Source: Bin55 sp963664665 | GTDB lineage: Bacteria; Pseudomonadota; Gammaproteobacteria; Pseudomonadales; Azotimanducaceae | Direction: 5' to 3' | Assembly: GCA_963664665.2 (NCBI GenBank) | Contig: CAXXMH010000004.1 | Location: 744,001 to 808,000, forward strand | DNA: 64,000 nucleotides | Shown here: positions 52,331 to 61,737 of the stretch, in pieces | Numbering within the stretch: the first letter of the stretch is position 1 | Layout of the letters: every line of letters starts with the position of its first letter | Made by a program: the position numbers and the translations under genes | Notes under the pieces: generated by a model | What the model was told of the DNA's origin: nothing | The model's input: the letters and a program-made list of their open reading frames with translations, nothing else | Databases searched by the model: none

Positions 52331-52446
52331 GCTTTCGCCGTATCAATTTGAAGCAGGCGATTATCCATGAGCTCAGATAACGAGCACGGCGAGGGGAACT
52401 AGCTGGTCTGTTGAGGTCCGCCTATCGAAACCATGCAAAGTTCTGG

Positions 52447-54591
52447 TTAGAAGTTCATGTCGAACATGTGACTGTATTTCAATACGATAGAACGTCTATG
52501 GCTAACGTCTTCGGTGGATTTGCCATCGTCAACTTCACTGTAGACCAAGTAAAAACCAGTGCTGGCAGATCTAAGCCACGCGAACCGAATATTGGCGGAC
52601 AGAATGTCATCTGCGTCGTTATATTGCAATCTCCCGGACAACGTAACTCTTGGCGTGAACGCAGCACGCACTGCAACGCTAGTAAGCGCGAAATCAAACG
52701 GTTTTTCGAGATTCGGAAAGTCGACTTCGCTGAAGTTGTAGCCAAACGACATATTCAAGTGTTCACTGAACGTGTAGTTAGACCAGACGCTGAGACCAGT
52801 CCGATCGCCCTGATAGAAGCCACCAGTACTTAATGCGCCACCAATTCCCCACCGCCGATCAAACGGTCCGTTCACGTTGACGCTGAGTTCAGGCGATTCG
52901 TATTCGCCTACTAATACCTCTTCGCCGGCAATATAGAAAGGATATCGAACGCCTTCTTCGGCAAGGTTTAGCGCAGTTGAGATGTTTGCGCCGTTCTGCC
53001 AAACGAACTGACTGTCGAGATGTAGGTATCCGCTCTCTTTGTAGCCGTCGAAATCCCAATACGCTGTGTAGTTGCCATGAGGTTGCCACTCACGCAACCC
53101 CCACTTGCCATCCATCAGAACCGATCGTTGTGATGCTACGTGAATCTTTCGTGAGTTACGTCGTTGTACAAAACCCATCGCGGGGTTGAATCCGGCGCCG
53201 ACTTCGTGATAACTGGTGCTTGACTGCCACTTCGGTGAGTTGTAGGTACCGTAGAGCGCGTACGTGTACTCGTCGTCGCGATCGACGCCATCATTCGAGT
53301 GCGTGGTCGCAACAAATGAGCGTATTTCGCCGTATTCAGCGATTCCCCACTGTACATCGCTTGCAAACGATTGAGATTGGTAGGGACCTGAATCGCGATT
53401 CGTTGCGAGGAATCCGAATTTAGATCGGTTCGTCAAACTTCGGCTGTAACGGGCTATCGCGAAATCTTCGTAGCCTTCACCAGCTGCACTGTCAGCGCGT
53501 AAATACATCAAACCGACTTCGTTCTGTCGTCCGACGTGACCGGTTAGTTTGACACCGCCATCCATTGGCAACCTTGTACCGTTTCGAGCAATTCCAATCC
53601 GTCGACTGTGGAACACGAGTGTCTCTCGAGGTACTCCGATCGTGAAGAGAGCGCTATTCTCAAGAAAGAACGGTCGAGTCTCTGGAAAAAACAGACTAAA
53701 GCGACCGGTGTTGATTTGTAGTTGATCCGACTCAACTTGCGCAAAGTCTGTGTTGAATGTTGAGGTGAAGTTAAGTGTTGGCGTCAGCGAATAGAGGACG
53801 TCGAAACCGTAGTCGCTACGGTCAACTAAATCGGCGTCAACTCCATCGCCACGGGCCGTGATTACGTATGGATTGAATCTAACGTTACGTTTAGAAGGAG
53901 GAGGTTTGATATTCTCAATGATGCCGGCTAAACCGAGTCGCCAAATTGAAAACTGGCGTGGTATAGGTGCCCATACTGAACTCTCATTGCGATTTCTGAC
54001 GTAACGGCTGAAGTTAATACCCCAGGACTGGACCTCTTGCTTTGGATACTGGAGCGACGCAAAAGGGATAACCATCTCGACGCTCCAGTTGTCTTCATTA
54101 ATGCTTGTCCTAGCTTCCCATACGGTCGACCAGTTCCAATCGGTGTTTCCGTTAAAAAGTGACGCATCCCATTCAACGCCAGTCTGATTGGTCGAAAAAA
54201 CCACGCCTGTCACTTCACTCTGATACGGATCGATGACCACTACCACTCCGTCAGATTCCCAACCATTACTTGAAGGCGCCATATCTTCGATGTCATCTTC
54301 GTATGCAATGAATGCGATATGGAGTGCTTCGTCCGTGTAGCCGATGAGGACCTCCGTCGCCATCGTCGCTGCATTACCGTTAATCGGAATCTGTTGCGTG
54401 AAATTGGTTATCTTTGGAAGGTCTTTCCAAGCTGGATCACCATCCACTTTTCCGTCGAAAACTGGCGCAAGCGAGAGGTACGTGGCTTGCGCTCGAGGTC
54501 GAGCATCCGCATCGTCGAGTGCAAATGCGCTGTTGATGCATAAACAACAATAAAGTAGAACGCCGATAGGCGCGAACGGTGATTTAACCAT
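52447..54591 (-). CDS. DUF5916/CBM9-like outer-membrane beta-barrel protein
   Basis: 714 residues from ATG 54591; the frame extends 75 codons upstream without protein-like character. Signal peptide (GVLLYCCLCINSAFA), then a CBM9-like beta-sandwich (APVFDGKVDGDPAWKDLP; TEVLIGYTDEALHIAFIAYEDD), followed by DUF5916 with alternating barrel strands and a terminal Phe (YSHMFDMNF), the outer-membrane protein signature. DFAQVESDQLQINTGRFSLF plus FPETRPFFLEN is the typical DUF5916 core. Function unknown; presumed surface barrel with ligand-binding plug. Confidence 0.88.
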   Translation of the reverse strand: MVKSPFAPIGVLLYCCLCINSAFALDDADARPRAQATYLSLAPVFDGKVDGDPAWKDLPKITNFTQQIPINGNAATMATEVLIGYTDEALHIAFIAYEDDIEDMAPSSNGWESDGVVVVIDPYQSEVTGVVFSTNQTGVEWDASLFNGNTDWNWSTVWEARTSINEDNWSVEMVIPFASLQYPKQEVQSWGINFSRYVRNRNESSVWAPIPRQFSIWRLGLAGIIENIKPPPSKRNVRFNPYVITARGDGVDADLVDRSDYGFDVLYSLTPTLNFTSTFNTDFAQVESDQLQINTGRFSLFFPETRPFFLENSALFTIGVPRETLVFHSRRIGIARNGTRLPMDGGVKLTGHVGRQNEVGLMYLRADSAAGEGYEDFAIARYSRSLTNRSKFGFLATNRDSGPYQSQSFASDVQWGIAEYGEIRSFVATTHSNDGVDRDDEYTYALYGTYNSPKWQSSTSYHEVGAGFNPAMGFVQRRNSRKIHVASQRSVLMDGKWGLREWQPHGNYTAYWDFDGYKESGYLHLDSQFVWQNGANISTALNLAEEGVRYPFYIAGEEVLVGEYESPELSVNVNGPFDRRWGIGGALSTGGFYQGDRTGLSVWSNYTFSEHLNMSFGYNFSEVDFPNLEKPFDFALTSVAVRAAFTPRVTLSGRLQYNDADDILSANIRFAWLRSASTGFYLVYSEVDDGKSTEDVSHRRSIVLKYSHMFDMNF

Positions 54592-54927
54592 CGAAGTTCG
54601 ATTGAACCTGACCTCTATTCCGATCGTAGAGTCGATGTGCGTTTCCCTAACAACTAGCCTGCATGGGTACGATCGGAGAGTCGGTGCTTTCGTTGTCGAG
54701 TGGGGGAAGGTGCGCAATTTTAAGAAGTTTGGGGATTTGGCGAGCAGCCTAATCCTCGGGTGTCCGCGAAATGCTTGGGGACTTGCTTGCTTGGCACGCC
54801 TCAAACGGTCTAACATAGTGAGAAGCGAACGACTTTAGCCGTTGAAGTACCACGGTAAAGCGGACGTTTCATCTAACGAGATTCGTCTCACTTCTCGACT
54901 CGAGCAGAGTTTACAAGGAGAATCCAA
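54592..54927. other. 336-bp gene-free divergent region
   Basis: It separates the DUF5916 gene (minus) and the glutamate-synthase-like gene (plus). A weak sigma-70-like pair on the plus strand, TTGCTT (54787-54792) and TAACAT (54811-54816) with an 18-bp spacer, could serve the plus gene. A good AAGGAG ribosome-binding site (54915-54920) lies 7 bp before that ATG. Nothing else recognised. Confidence 0.4.
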
Positions 54928-56400
54928 ATGATCACCCTTCTTGACGTTTTGGTGCAGCTGTTTGTTCTCGCCGTAGGCATCGGCGCGTTAGTCGTTGTCG
55001 TGCTGTACTTCATTGATCGGACGCAATCAACACATGCGATTCGTAAAAACTATCCGGTTATCGGTCGATTTCGTTATCTATTTGAAACGCTTGGTGAGTT
55101 TTTCCGTCAGTACTTCTTTGCTATGGATCGAGAGGAGTTGCCGTTTAACCGCGCGGAAAGAACATGGGTGTATCGGGCGGCGAAAAACACGGATAACACT
55201 ACCGCATTCGGCTCGACACGTGATTTGCGCCCCGTCGGCACGATCATGTTTGCTAACACAATGTTTCCTCGGTTAGAGGAAGAAAATCGGGAAATCACAC
55301 CGCTCATCGTCGGACCTTATACCGACTTCCCATTCTTACACCGATATATCTTCAATGGGTCTGGCATGAGTTTCGGCGCGATATCAACACCTGCACTCAA
55401 GGCACTTGCAGCCGGTACTAAGCGTGCCGGTAATTGGATAAATACCGGAGAGGGCGGACTATCGGAACACCACCTCGCGGCGGGCAGCGTAGTGTTTCAG
55501 ATCGGTACGGCGAAATATGGTGTGCGTGACGAAAAGGGGAATCTAAGCGAGAAACTGCTCGAAGACGTCGCGGCGCACGAGCAAATTCGAATGTTTGAAA
55601 TCAAGATCTCGCAAGGCGCGAAACCAGGCAAGGGCGGCATATTGCCTGCAGTCAAGGTAACCGAAGAGATAGCGGCGGTTCGAAAGATACCGGTGGCTCA
55701 GGCATCAATCTCACCGAATCGTCATCTTGAGATCAATTCTGTATCAGATTTATTGGATTTCGTGAATCGAGTTCGCTCGATAACGTGTAAACCCACGGGA
55801 TTCAAAACCGTGATGGGATCATTTGAATGGCTTGACGAAATGTGCATGCTAATTCGTGAACGCGGCGAGGAATCAGCACCTGACTTCATCACGGTTGATA
55901 GTGCGGATGGCGGCACGGGTGCTGCGCCAATGAGTTTGATAGACAACGTTGGAATCCCGATTCGCGAGAGTTTGCCGACAGTTGTTGACACGCTTACGCG
56001 TCACGGATTACGCGATCGTATTCGTGTAATCGCGAGCGGCAAGATGATCACCCCCACTGGTGTGGCTTGGGCAGTATGTGCGGGGGCTGACTTTGTAGTT
56101 ACTGCACGCGGGTTCATGTTTGCACTTGGCTGCATTCAAGCTTTGCAGTGCAACAAGAACACTTGTCCAACGGGTATCACGACGCATAACAGACGACTGC
56201 AACGAGGTTTAGATCCGATCGATAAGGCGGAGCGTGTTTATCAATATGCGATGGGTATCCGCAAGGAACTCGCGATCATTGCGCATTCATGTGGTGTGAA
56301 TGAGCCGCGTGAACTTCAACGCGAGCACTGTCGAATCGTGCAGGCTGACGGCAGATCGGTGCCATTGGCCGAACTTTATCCATATGTCAAAGCGGCTTAA
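54928..56400 (+). CDS. FMN-binding glutamate-synthase family protein
   Basis: 490 residues. An N-terminal membrane helix (VLVQLFVLAVGIGALVVVVLYF) is followed by the GltB-like FMN barrel: MSFGAISTPALKALAAG, NTGEGGLSEHH, KISQGAKPGKGGILP, DFITVDSADGGTGAAP. The [3Fe-4S] motif CIQALQC-NKNTCPTG is present. It lacks the glutamine amidotransferase and GXGXG domains of true GltB. Exact substrate is uncertain; related stand-alone proteins occur widely. The N-terminal helix suggests membrane association. Confidence 0.9.
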   Translation: MITLLDVLVQLFVLAVGIGALVVVVLYFIDRTQSTHAIRKNYPVIGRFRYLFETLGEFFRQYFFAMDREELPFNRAERTWVYRAAKNTDNTTAFGSTRDLRPVGTIMFANTMFPRLEEENREITPLIVGPYTDFPFLHRYIFNGSGMSFGAISTPALKALAAGTKRAGNWINTGEGGLSEHHLAAGSVVFQIGTAKYGVRDEKGNLSEKLLEDVAAHEQIRMFEIKISQGAKPGKGGILPAVKVTEEIAAVRKIPVAQASISPNRHLEINSVSDLLDFVNRVRSITCKPTGFKTVMGSFEWLDEMCMLIRERGEESAPDFITVDSADGGTGAAPMSLIDNVGIPIRESLPTVVDTLTRHGLRDRIRVIASGKMITPTGVAWAVCAGADFVVTARGFMFALGCIQALQCNKNTCPTGITTHNRRLQRGLDPIDKAERVYQYAMGIRKELAIIAHSCGVNEPRELQREHCRIVQADGRSVPLAELYPYVKAA

Positions 56401-56470
56401 CCAAGTTGATCGCACTGAGTCTACGCGCAAAATACGCATTGTTTTATCGATTCTGCGTTAAGGAACCTAG

Positions 56471-56959
56471 GTGTCGTCCGAGTTCGATGTCTCCGATTTC
56501 CGCCATGTTGTCAGTCACTTTGCGACAGGTGTGGTCGTGGTGTGCGGCAATGAAAAAGGAGAACTGGTTGGTTTCGCGGCACAGTCTTTTGTATCGCTGT
56601 CCCTAGAACCTCCGCTCATCTTGTTTTGTCCGCAGAAAACTAGCACAAGTTGGCCGCGTATCCGAAGCTTGGGAAAATTCTGCATCAATGTGCTCGCAGA
56701 GGATCAGGGCGATGTCAGTGAAGCTTTCGCGATGGCTGGCGAAGTTCCAGAAATTTCTTGGCACGAGAATTCGAGCTCGGGAACGCCCGCGTTGGACGGC
56801 GTGATTGCAACGATCGACTGCACGCTCCATGCGGAGCACGAAGCGGGAGATCACACGATTGTGGTCGCCGATGTACGGGGGTTGAAGGTCGTACGACCGA
56901 ATCTAGGCCCGCTACTTTTTTTTCAGGGCGCGTATGGACACTTCGCGCCCGCGTCGTGA
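56471..56959 (+). CDS. Flavin reductase-like (split-barrel FMN-binding) protein
   Basis: 162 residues from GTG. It has the flavin reductase pattern FRHVVSHFATGVVVVCGNEKG, FAAQSFVSLSLEPPLILFCPQ, SWPRIRSLGKFCINVLAE, and C-terminal LLFFQGAYGHF. It reduces FMN/FAD with NAD(P)H for a partner monooxygenase, or binds FMN itself. It is convergent with the SDR gene of the neighbouring catabolic cluster (8-bp gap) and could feed the luciferase-like enzyme there, if that enzyme used FMN. Confidence 0.88.
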   Translation: MSSEFDVSDFRHVVSHFATGVVVVCGNEKGELVGFAAQSFVSLSLEPPLILFCPQKTSTSWPRIRSLGKFCINVLAEDQGDVSEAFAMAGEVPEISWHENSSSGTPALDGVIATIDCTLHAEHEAGDHTIVVADVRGLKVVRPNLGPLLFFQGAYGHFAPAS

Positions 56960-56967
56960 GTCTGTCG

Positions 56968-57636
56968 TTAAACGAGACCCGTCACCGGCAGAGACGCGCC
57001 GTGTATGGGGTCGGCATCTGACGACGCCAGGAATAAAACAACCTTCGCCATAGCCTCTGGCGTAACCCAAGTTGCGAAATTCGCCTTGGGCATGTCTTCG
57101 CGGTTTCTTGGTGTGTCGATGATGCTAGGTAGGATGCAGTTCACATTGATATTTTTATTCTTGAGCTCTTCGGCTAGACTTTCGGTTAAACGTATTACGA
57201 CGCTTTTTGATGCGGAATAGGCGGCCATATGACCGACGCCACTGAGTGCGTTAAGTGCGCCGATGTTCACGATCTTACCTCGTTGTCGAGCAACCATCTG
57301 AGGTACGATAGCTCGAACCATATTGAAGACCGTACGCGCGTTTAGGTCGTACATGAAGTCCCAAGTTTCATCGCTGGTGGAATCAACGGTGTCGCCCATC
57401 GTAAATCCGCCGGCAATGTTTGCCAACACATCGATTTGACCAATCTCAGCCACCACTCGACGCGCACCTTCAGGATCAATGAGATCAGCTTGATGTAGCG
57501 TGAAAGGGGTATCGGTGCTGACGACATCGATACCGGTAACGGTTGCGCCTTTTACCTGAAATGCCTCCGCCACCGCCATCCCCAGCGCTCCGGCTGCACC
57601 TGTTACGGTGACGTTTACACCATCAAATTCGCTCAT
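56968..57636 (-). CDS. Short-chain dehydrogenase/reductase
   Basis: 222 residues. Cofactor motif VTGAAGALGMAVA, NIAGGF, and catalytic YxxxK in AAYSASKSVV with Ser/Ala upstream (NIGALNALSG), where the usual catalytic Ser position reads Ala or is shifted. It oxidises or reduces a hydroxyl/carbonyl substrate with NAD(P)(H). It is the last gene of a minus-strand trio after enoyl-CoA hydratase and the luciferase-like oxidoreductase. Confidence 0.9.
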   Translation of the reverse strand: MSEFDGVNVTVTGAAGALGMAVAEAFQVKGATVTGIDVVSTDTPFTLHQADLIDPEGARRVVAEIGQIDVLANIAGGFTMGDTVDSTSDETWDFMYDLNARTVFNMVRAIVPQMVARQRGKIVNIGALNALSGVGHMAAYSASKSVVIRLTESLAEELKNKNINVNCILPSIIDTPRNREDMPKANFATWVTPEAMAKVVLFLASSDADPIHGASLPVTGLV

Positions 57637-57644
57637 ATCATCTT

Positions 57645-58517
57645 CTACGTCGCGAGTGCTTCAAGGGCGTCCCAATCAGGTTGCTGGATTTTGCCATCGA
57701 CACGAATCGGTTGTATGCACACGTGACTTGCGCTCGCCTGCATATGTTCGTCTATACGTTCTCGAATCGCGTCGACGTCTCCCCACGCAAAGGTTGCGTC
57801 GATGAACTCATCGCTCCCAGACTCATTGATATCTGCTTCACTTAGACCCATGCGAAGCCAGTTATTGCGGTAGTTCGGTAACCCTTGATAGGTCGATGCG
57901 GCGCGACGAGCGGCAGCACGAGCCTGAGCCGCGTCGGTCTCCATGATCACCTTTTGCTCAACGCACAGCCATGCATCCGGTCCCATCGTTTCTCTGGCCA
58001 TTTTCGTATGCACAGGCGAGGTAAAGTACGGATGAGCGCCGTCGACTTCTGAAGCCGCTAGTTTCAACATATTTGGACCTAGTGCCGCAATTACGGTCTT
58101 GGGAGGTTCCGCGATGCGCGGCGCGCTGTACGGAGACGCTTTCATCTTTTGCAGGTAAGCGCGCATTGTCGATACGGGTTTTCCGTATGTCAATCCGCGC
58201 AATCCCTCGACGAGGGGTTGATGTGAAACCCCTAGACCGAGCAAAAATCGATCGTCGCTTTGTTCGGCTAAGGTATGTTGTGCCGCGAGCGTAACGCCTG
58301 GTTCACGATGGTAGATGTTCGCAATACCAGTCGCAATCACGAGCGAGGTTGTGTTCGCGAGGAGCCATGCAGCATGAGCAAATGGGTTGCGGCCGACGGT
58401 TTCAGGTATCCACAGCGCGCTGAAACCGAGGTCCTCAATCCGTTTCGCTGTATTTGCAGCTTCAGTTGCCGACATTGCATCGGTGAAATACCAAACGCCC
58501 AGTTTGCCTAGTTCCAC
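57645..58517 (-). CDS. Luciferase-like oxidoreductase, probable F420-dependent (TIGR03620-like)
   Basis: 290 residues. LLM features: LGKLGVWYFTDAMSATEAAN, EDLGFSALWIPETVGRNPF, ATGIANIYHREP, and DRFLLGLGVSHQPLVEGLRG, shared with F420-dependent members and with the LLM protein near the left end. It lies 8 bp upstream of the SDR gene and 22 bp downstream of the enoyl-CoA hydratase gene. F420 use is inferred from family and the cof genes in this genome. Confidence 0.88.
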   Translation of the reverse strand: MELGKLGVWYFTDAMSATEAANTAKRIEDLGFSALWIPETVGRNPFAHAAWLLANTTSLVIATGIANIYHREPGVTLAAQHTLAEQSDDRFLLGLGVSHQPLVEGLRGLTYGKPVSTMRAYLQKMKASPYSAPRIAEPPKTVIAALGPNMLKLAASEVDGAHPYFTSPVHTKMARETMGPDAWLCVEQKVIMETDAAQARAAARRAASTYQGLPNYRNNWLRMGLSEADINESGSDEFIDATFAWGDVDAIRERIDEHMQASASHVCIQPIRVDGKIQQPDWDALEALAT

Positions 58518-58539
58518 TTGATAACTCCTTCGGGTCTTG

Positions 58540-59343
58540 TTAGCGTCCTACGAAATTACCGAGTCGACGTTCTGCGACCGACAGGATGCCTTCAGCTGCG
58601 TCTTCCGTTTCGCGCAACCATTGCTGCTCTTTTAATTCGTGATCGGTCGCTGTCTTGATTTGATCGGCGAGCCCTTGTCGTGTCGTTGCACGTGTAGACG
58701 CTACGGCGAGGGGTGCGTTTTCCGCGATCTCTTGTGCGAGCCCGATGGCGCGGTCTCGAACCTCTTCGAGTGGCACGAGCTCGTCAACGAGACCGCGCTC
58801 AAGCGCTTCGTCGCCTTTAATTCGACGACCAGTAAAAAACATGAGGTTCGCGAATTGTTGACCGACAAGTCTTGGAAGCGTTACGGTGAGTCCGAATCCA
58901 GGATGAATGCCAAGTTTTACGAAGTTGGCTGCGAAGCGTGCTTCCGGTGCGGCAACACGAAAATCCGCAACAAGTGACAGACCAAAACCTCCGCCGATAG
59001 CGGCTCCTTGTACGGCCGCGATTAGTGGCTTCTTTGCGCGGAATATCCGAACGCCTTCCTCATAGAGTGATCCTGTTCGGTTTCGAAATCCCTCTTCGGT
59101 AAACTCTTCGTTATCAGAACTCTCATCGGAGCCGCTCCCGAAATTCGCACCGGCGCAGAATGACTTGCCTTGCGAGGCGAGGACAACTGCGCGACAGCTC
59201 ACATCTTCATCTAACACATTGAAGGCGTCGGCGATCTGATGAATCAACCGCACGTCGAAAAAATTGTGAGGTGGGCGTTGAATCTCGACAATTGCCACGG
59301 CACCTTCCCGCGTTACTTCAATATCTGGGTAATCGGTTCCCAC
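58540..59343 (-). CDS. Enoyl-CoA hydratase/isomerase family protein
   Basis: 267 residues. Crotonase motifs VAIVEIQRPPHNFFDVRLI, the oxyanion SQGKSFCAGANFGSG, and KPLIAAVQGAAIGGGFGLSLVADFRVA. The downstream KLGIHPGFGLTVTLPRLVG matches the catalytic loop. An acidic, Ser-rich insert (SDESSDNEEFTEEG) follows the first oxyanion motif. It leads the minus-strand trio with the luciferase-like and SDR genes, consistent with acyl-CoA degradation. Confidence 0.92.
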   Translation of the reverse strand: MGTDYPDIEVTREGAVAIVEIQRPPHNFFDVRLIHQIADAFNVLDEDVSCRAVVLASQGKSFCAGANFGSGSDESSDNEEFTEEGFRNRTGSLYEEGVRIFRAKKPLIAAVQGAAIGGGFGLSLVADFRVAAPEARFAANFVKLGIHPGFGLTVTLPRLVGQQFANLMFFTGRRIKGDEALERGLVDELVPLEEVRDRAIGLAQEIAENAPLAVASTRATTRQGLADQIKTATDHELKEQQWLRETEDAAEGILSVAERRLGNFVGR

Positions 59344-59372
59344 GTCGTTTGTCTCGGAGATTGAAAGCGTAG

Positions 59373-60803
59373 ATGTTACCCAGAGAAAAACCGTCCTCTG
59401 AGCGACCCGGTCTCGGGAGCTTGGCGTTTCCGTCGATCATCACGAACTTGATGTTTTCACTTGTCGTGATCGCACAGACGAAATTCGTCGGCGAACTAGG
59501 TGAGCAAGCAATCGCGGCTGTAGGCATGGGACAGCGTGTGTTCTTTGCGACGCAGGCACTGTTAATGGCGATCACTGCGGGGACAACCGCACTCGTCGCC
59601 AGATCATGGGGAGCGCAGAACTATCAAGAAGCTGGTCGAATGACCATGGCGAGTCTTGCGCTGTCCGGAATTGCCAGTGTTGCGAGTGCGATTCCGGGCA
59701 TCGTCTTCGCCTATGAAATCTCATCGGTGTTCGGCGTTGATGAGGAGACGACGCGTCTCGCGGCCGAGAACATTCGTTGGATGTCGGTTTTCAACTTGGC
59801 ATTTGCGGTGAACTTCACCATCGGAGCTGCACTTCGCGCCGCCGGCGACGCATGGACACCGTTCTGGATAAGCGTCGCGGTAAACATCGTGAATATTCCG
59901 TTACTGTATGCGTTGGTCTTAGGTCATTGGGGATTTCCCGCATTAGGGGTGAAAGGTGCCGCGATCGCAGGTGGCGTTGCCGGTTTACTCGGCGCGGCAA
60001 TCAGCGTAGTTCTCTGGGCGGGGCAATGGGTCCGGATCGAGTTTGTGCGAGTCGGATGGATGGAGAAACACCGATTTAAGCAGTTGCTAAACGTTGGTTA
60101 TCCGGCCGGTATCGAGATGATCGTGTTCCAAGTTGGCTACTTTTTCTTCCTGGTTCTCCTCGGCAATTTCTACGGTACTTCAGCGTTCGCGGCGTACTCA
60201 CTCTCAGGAACGATGTTCATGCTCTGCATGGTCGTTGGCTTCGGTTTTTCGATCGCTGGGTCGACGCTTGCCGGGCAACATCTTGGAGCTAATGATCCAG
60301 AAGGCGCGGTTCGAAGTGGCTGGCGTGCGCTACTTTATGCGGCACTTTCGATGGGAACGCTCGCATGTGTGATCGTGTTTAATGCGGAAGCGATCGTGTA
60401 TGTGTTCCTTGCGGAACCAGATCCGCAGACGGTTACCTATTCGGTGCAAATCGCGTGGATGCTCGCTCTTTCTACGCCATTGATGGCGGTTGATTTCGCG
60501 ATTGGAGGTGCGCTACGTGGGGCTGGCGATACGCGTTTTCCTATGGTCTCGACTCTTATTGGATTGATCGGTATTCGCTGCGTAATTGCAGTCGCGTGTG
60601 TGCTTCTCAGTCTAGACGTTATCTACATGTTCGCTGCGATGGTAGCAGAGAATGTCGTAAAAGGTGGTCTCCTGATTGCAAGATATCGGACTGATCGGTG
60701 GAAAAACCTCATTCAACTCTCACCTGGAACACCCACGGATCCATCCGTTCCCGCAGAGCGTGAGCATGACAGTACAAAAGCCTCTAGCCTTAAGTCGAGC
60801 TAG
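59373..60803 (+). CDS. MATE family efflux transporter
   Basis: 476 residues with about twelve helices. N-terminal LAFPSIITNLMFSLVVIAQTKFVGELGEQAIAAVG and GTTALVARSWGAQNYQEAG; the second repeat has FSIAGSTLAGQHLGANDPEGA, confirming the two-fold MATE pattern. It exports cationic or amphipathic compounds by Na+ or H+ antiport. A polar C-terminal tail. It diverges from the enoyl-CoA hydratase gene by 29 bp. Confidence 0.93.
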   Translation: MLPREKPSSERPGLGSLAFPSIITNLMFSLVVIAQTKFVGELGEQAIAAVGMGQRVFFATQALLMAITAGTTALVARSWGAQNYQEAGRMTMASLALSGIASVASAIPGIVFAYEISSVFGVDEETTRLAAENIRWMSVFNLAFAVNFTIGAALRAAGDAWTPFWISVAVNIVNIPLLYALVLGHWGFPALGVKGAAIAGGVAGLLGAAISVVLWAGQWVRIEFVRVGWMEKHRFKQLLNVGYPAGIEMIVFQVGYFFFLVLLGNFYGTSAFAAYSLSGTMFMLCMVVGFGFSIAGSTLAGQHLGANDPEGAVRSGWRALLYAALSMGTLACVIVFNAEAIVYVFLAEPDPQTVTYSVQIAWMLALSTPLMAVDFAIGGALRGAGDTRFPMVSTLIGLIGIRCVIAVACVLLSLDVIYMFAAMVAENVVKGGLLIARYRTDRWKNLIQLSPGTPTDPSVPAEREHDSTKASSLKSS

Positions 60804-60987
60804 CTACTCAATAGAGCTTGCTCGAGACAGAACCGAAATATCGTGAGGTTATCCAATTCTCCGCGTTCCGCAATGCTAGGTGCGTGTAGGTTCGCTACGA
60901 AAACTCAACGCTTTCTTGCGGCTTTTTAGCCTAGTAGTTCCAAGCGATACATGCGTAAACTGAAGGAGTCGCGATCACCCTAGCTCA

Positions 60988-61389
60988 TTAGCCTTCCAAG
61001 CAGGCGAACACCAGGTCCCTTCGATTTACGATCCCTAGAGGGTGTCGTGTCTCGTCCGTTACGACTGCTTGGGATAGGTCTAGTTTTGCCAATAACCGTG
61101 TCGCGTAAACCACCTTCATCCGTGCTGGTACTGAGACTACGGGTTTCATCATGATCTCGAACACGTAAGTTCGGTCCGGCGGTCGGTGTTTACCCATTAC
61201 TTCCCTTGCAACGTCCGAAACCGTGACTAATCCAATTTCATCGTCTTCGTCGCGTCGGTCCACAATTAAGGCGTTTACGTTGTGCTCTCTCAGCATTGAG
61301 ATTGCGTCGTGCACAGTCGCGTCCCGATCAATAGAGTGAAATGCTCTGGACATGTAGTCCTCCACTCTAGCGATACTGTCGTCTGTCAT
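60988..61389 (-). CDS. Two-CBS-domain protein
   Basis: 133 residues forming a pair of CBS domains: VEDYMSRAFHSIDRDATVHDAISML with NALIVDRRDEDDEIGLVTVSDV, then MMKPVVSVPARMKV with PLGIVNRRDLV. CBS pairs bind adenine nucleotides and regulate channels and transporters. Its ATG overlaps the stop of the PII-like gene by 4 bases, so it belongs to the DUF1538 module and probably senses energy state for it. Confidence 0.92.
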   Translation of the reverse strand: MTDDSIARVEDYMSRAFHSIDRDATVHDAISMLREHNVNALIVDRRDEDDEIGLVTVSDVAREVMGKHRPPDRTYVFEIMMKPVVSVPARMKVVYATRLLAKLDLSQAVVTDETRHPLGIVNRRDLVFACLEG

Positions 61390-61733
61390 GTGTCATCATC
61401 CATGGATTCAAGAATGTAAGGCATTTGGGTACGGAGACCGACTGCATCCTCAATTGCCAACTGAAATGCAATTCCCGAGCCTGGGTTTTCGTCGAATCCT
61501 GCAAACTCTTGAATAGCGTTCATGATGTCCTGTGCGCTGTTGTCTGCTGCGACGAAAAGTATGGCGTCGCGCACTGCACTGAAATCTAAGCCGAGAAATG
61601 TCTTGGTAGCCTTCAGACCCTCGCCGCGGACCTCATGTATTACCGTGGCACCGGTGGCACCCGCCTTCCGCGCAGTCTCAATTAACTCGTCCGTTTTGTC
61701 GACGGACACAATGACAACAATGAGTTTTAGCAT
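61386..61733 (-). CDS. PII-like signalling protein
   Basis: 115 residues, PII fold: KLIVVIVSVDKTDELIETARKAGATGATVIHEVRGEGL, with strands and helix as in GlnB-like proteins but without the T-loop Tyr of classical GlnB. It is encoded directly after two DUF1538 membrane proteins, so it is likely a dedicated regulator of that transporter rather than of nitrogen assimilation. Confidence 0.88.
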   Translation of the reverse strand: MLKLIVVIVSVDKTDELIETARKAGATGATVIHEVRGEGLKATKTFLGLDFSAVRDAILFVAADNSAQDIMNAIQEFAGFDENPGSGIAFQLAIEDAVGLRTQMPYILESMDDDT

Positions 61734-61737
61734 GTCG

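Noticed and set aside
60880..60960. GCGGCTTTTT sequence after the MATE gene as terminator
   Set aside because: No complementary upstream arm of useful length was found.
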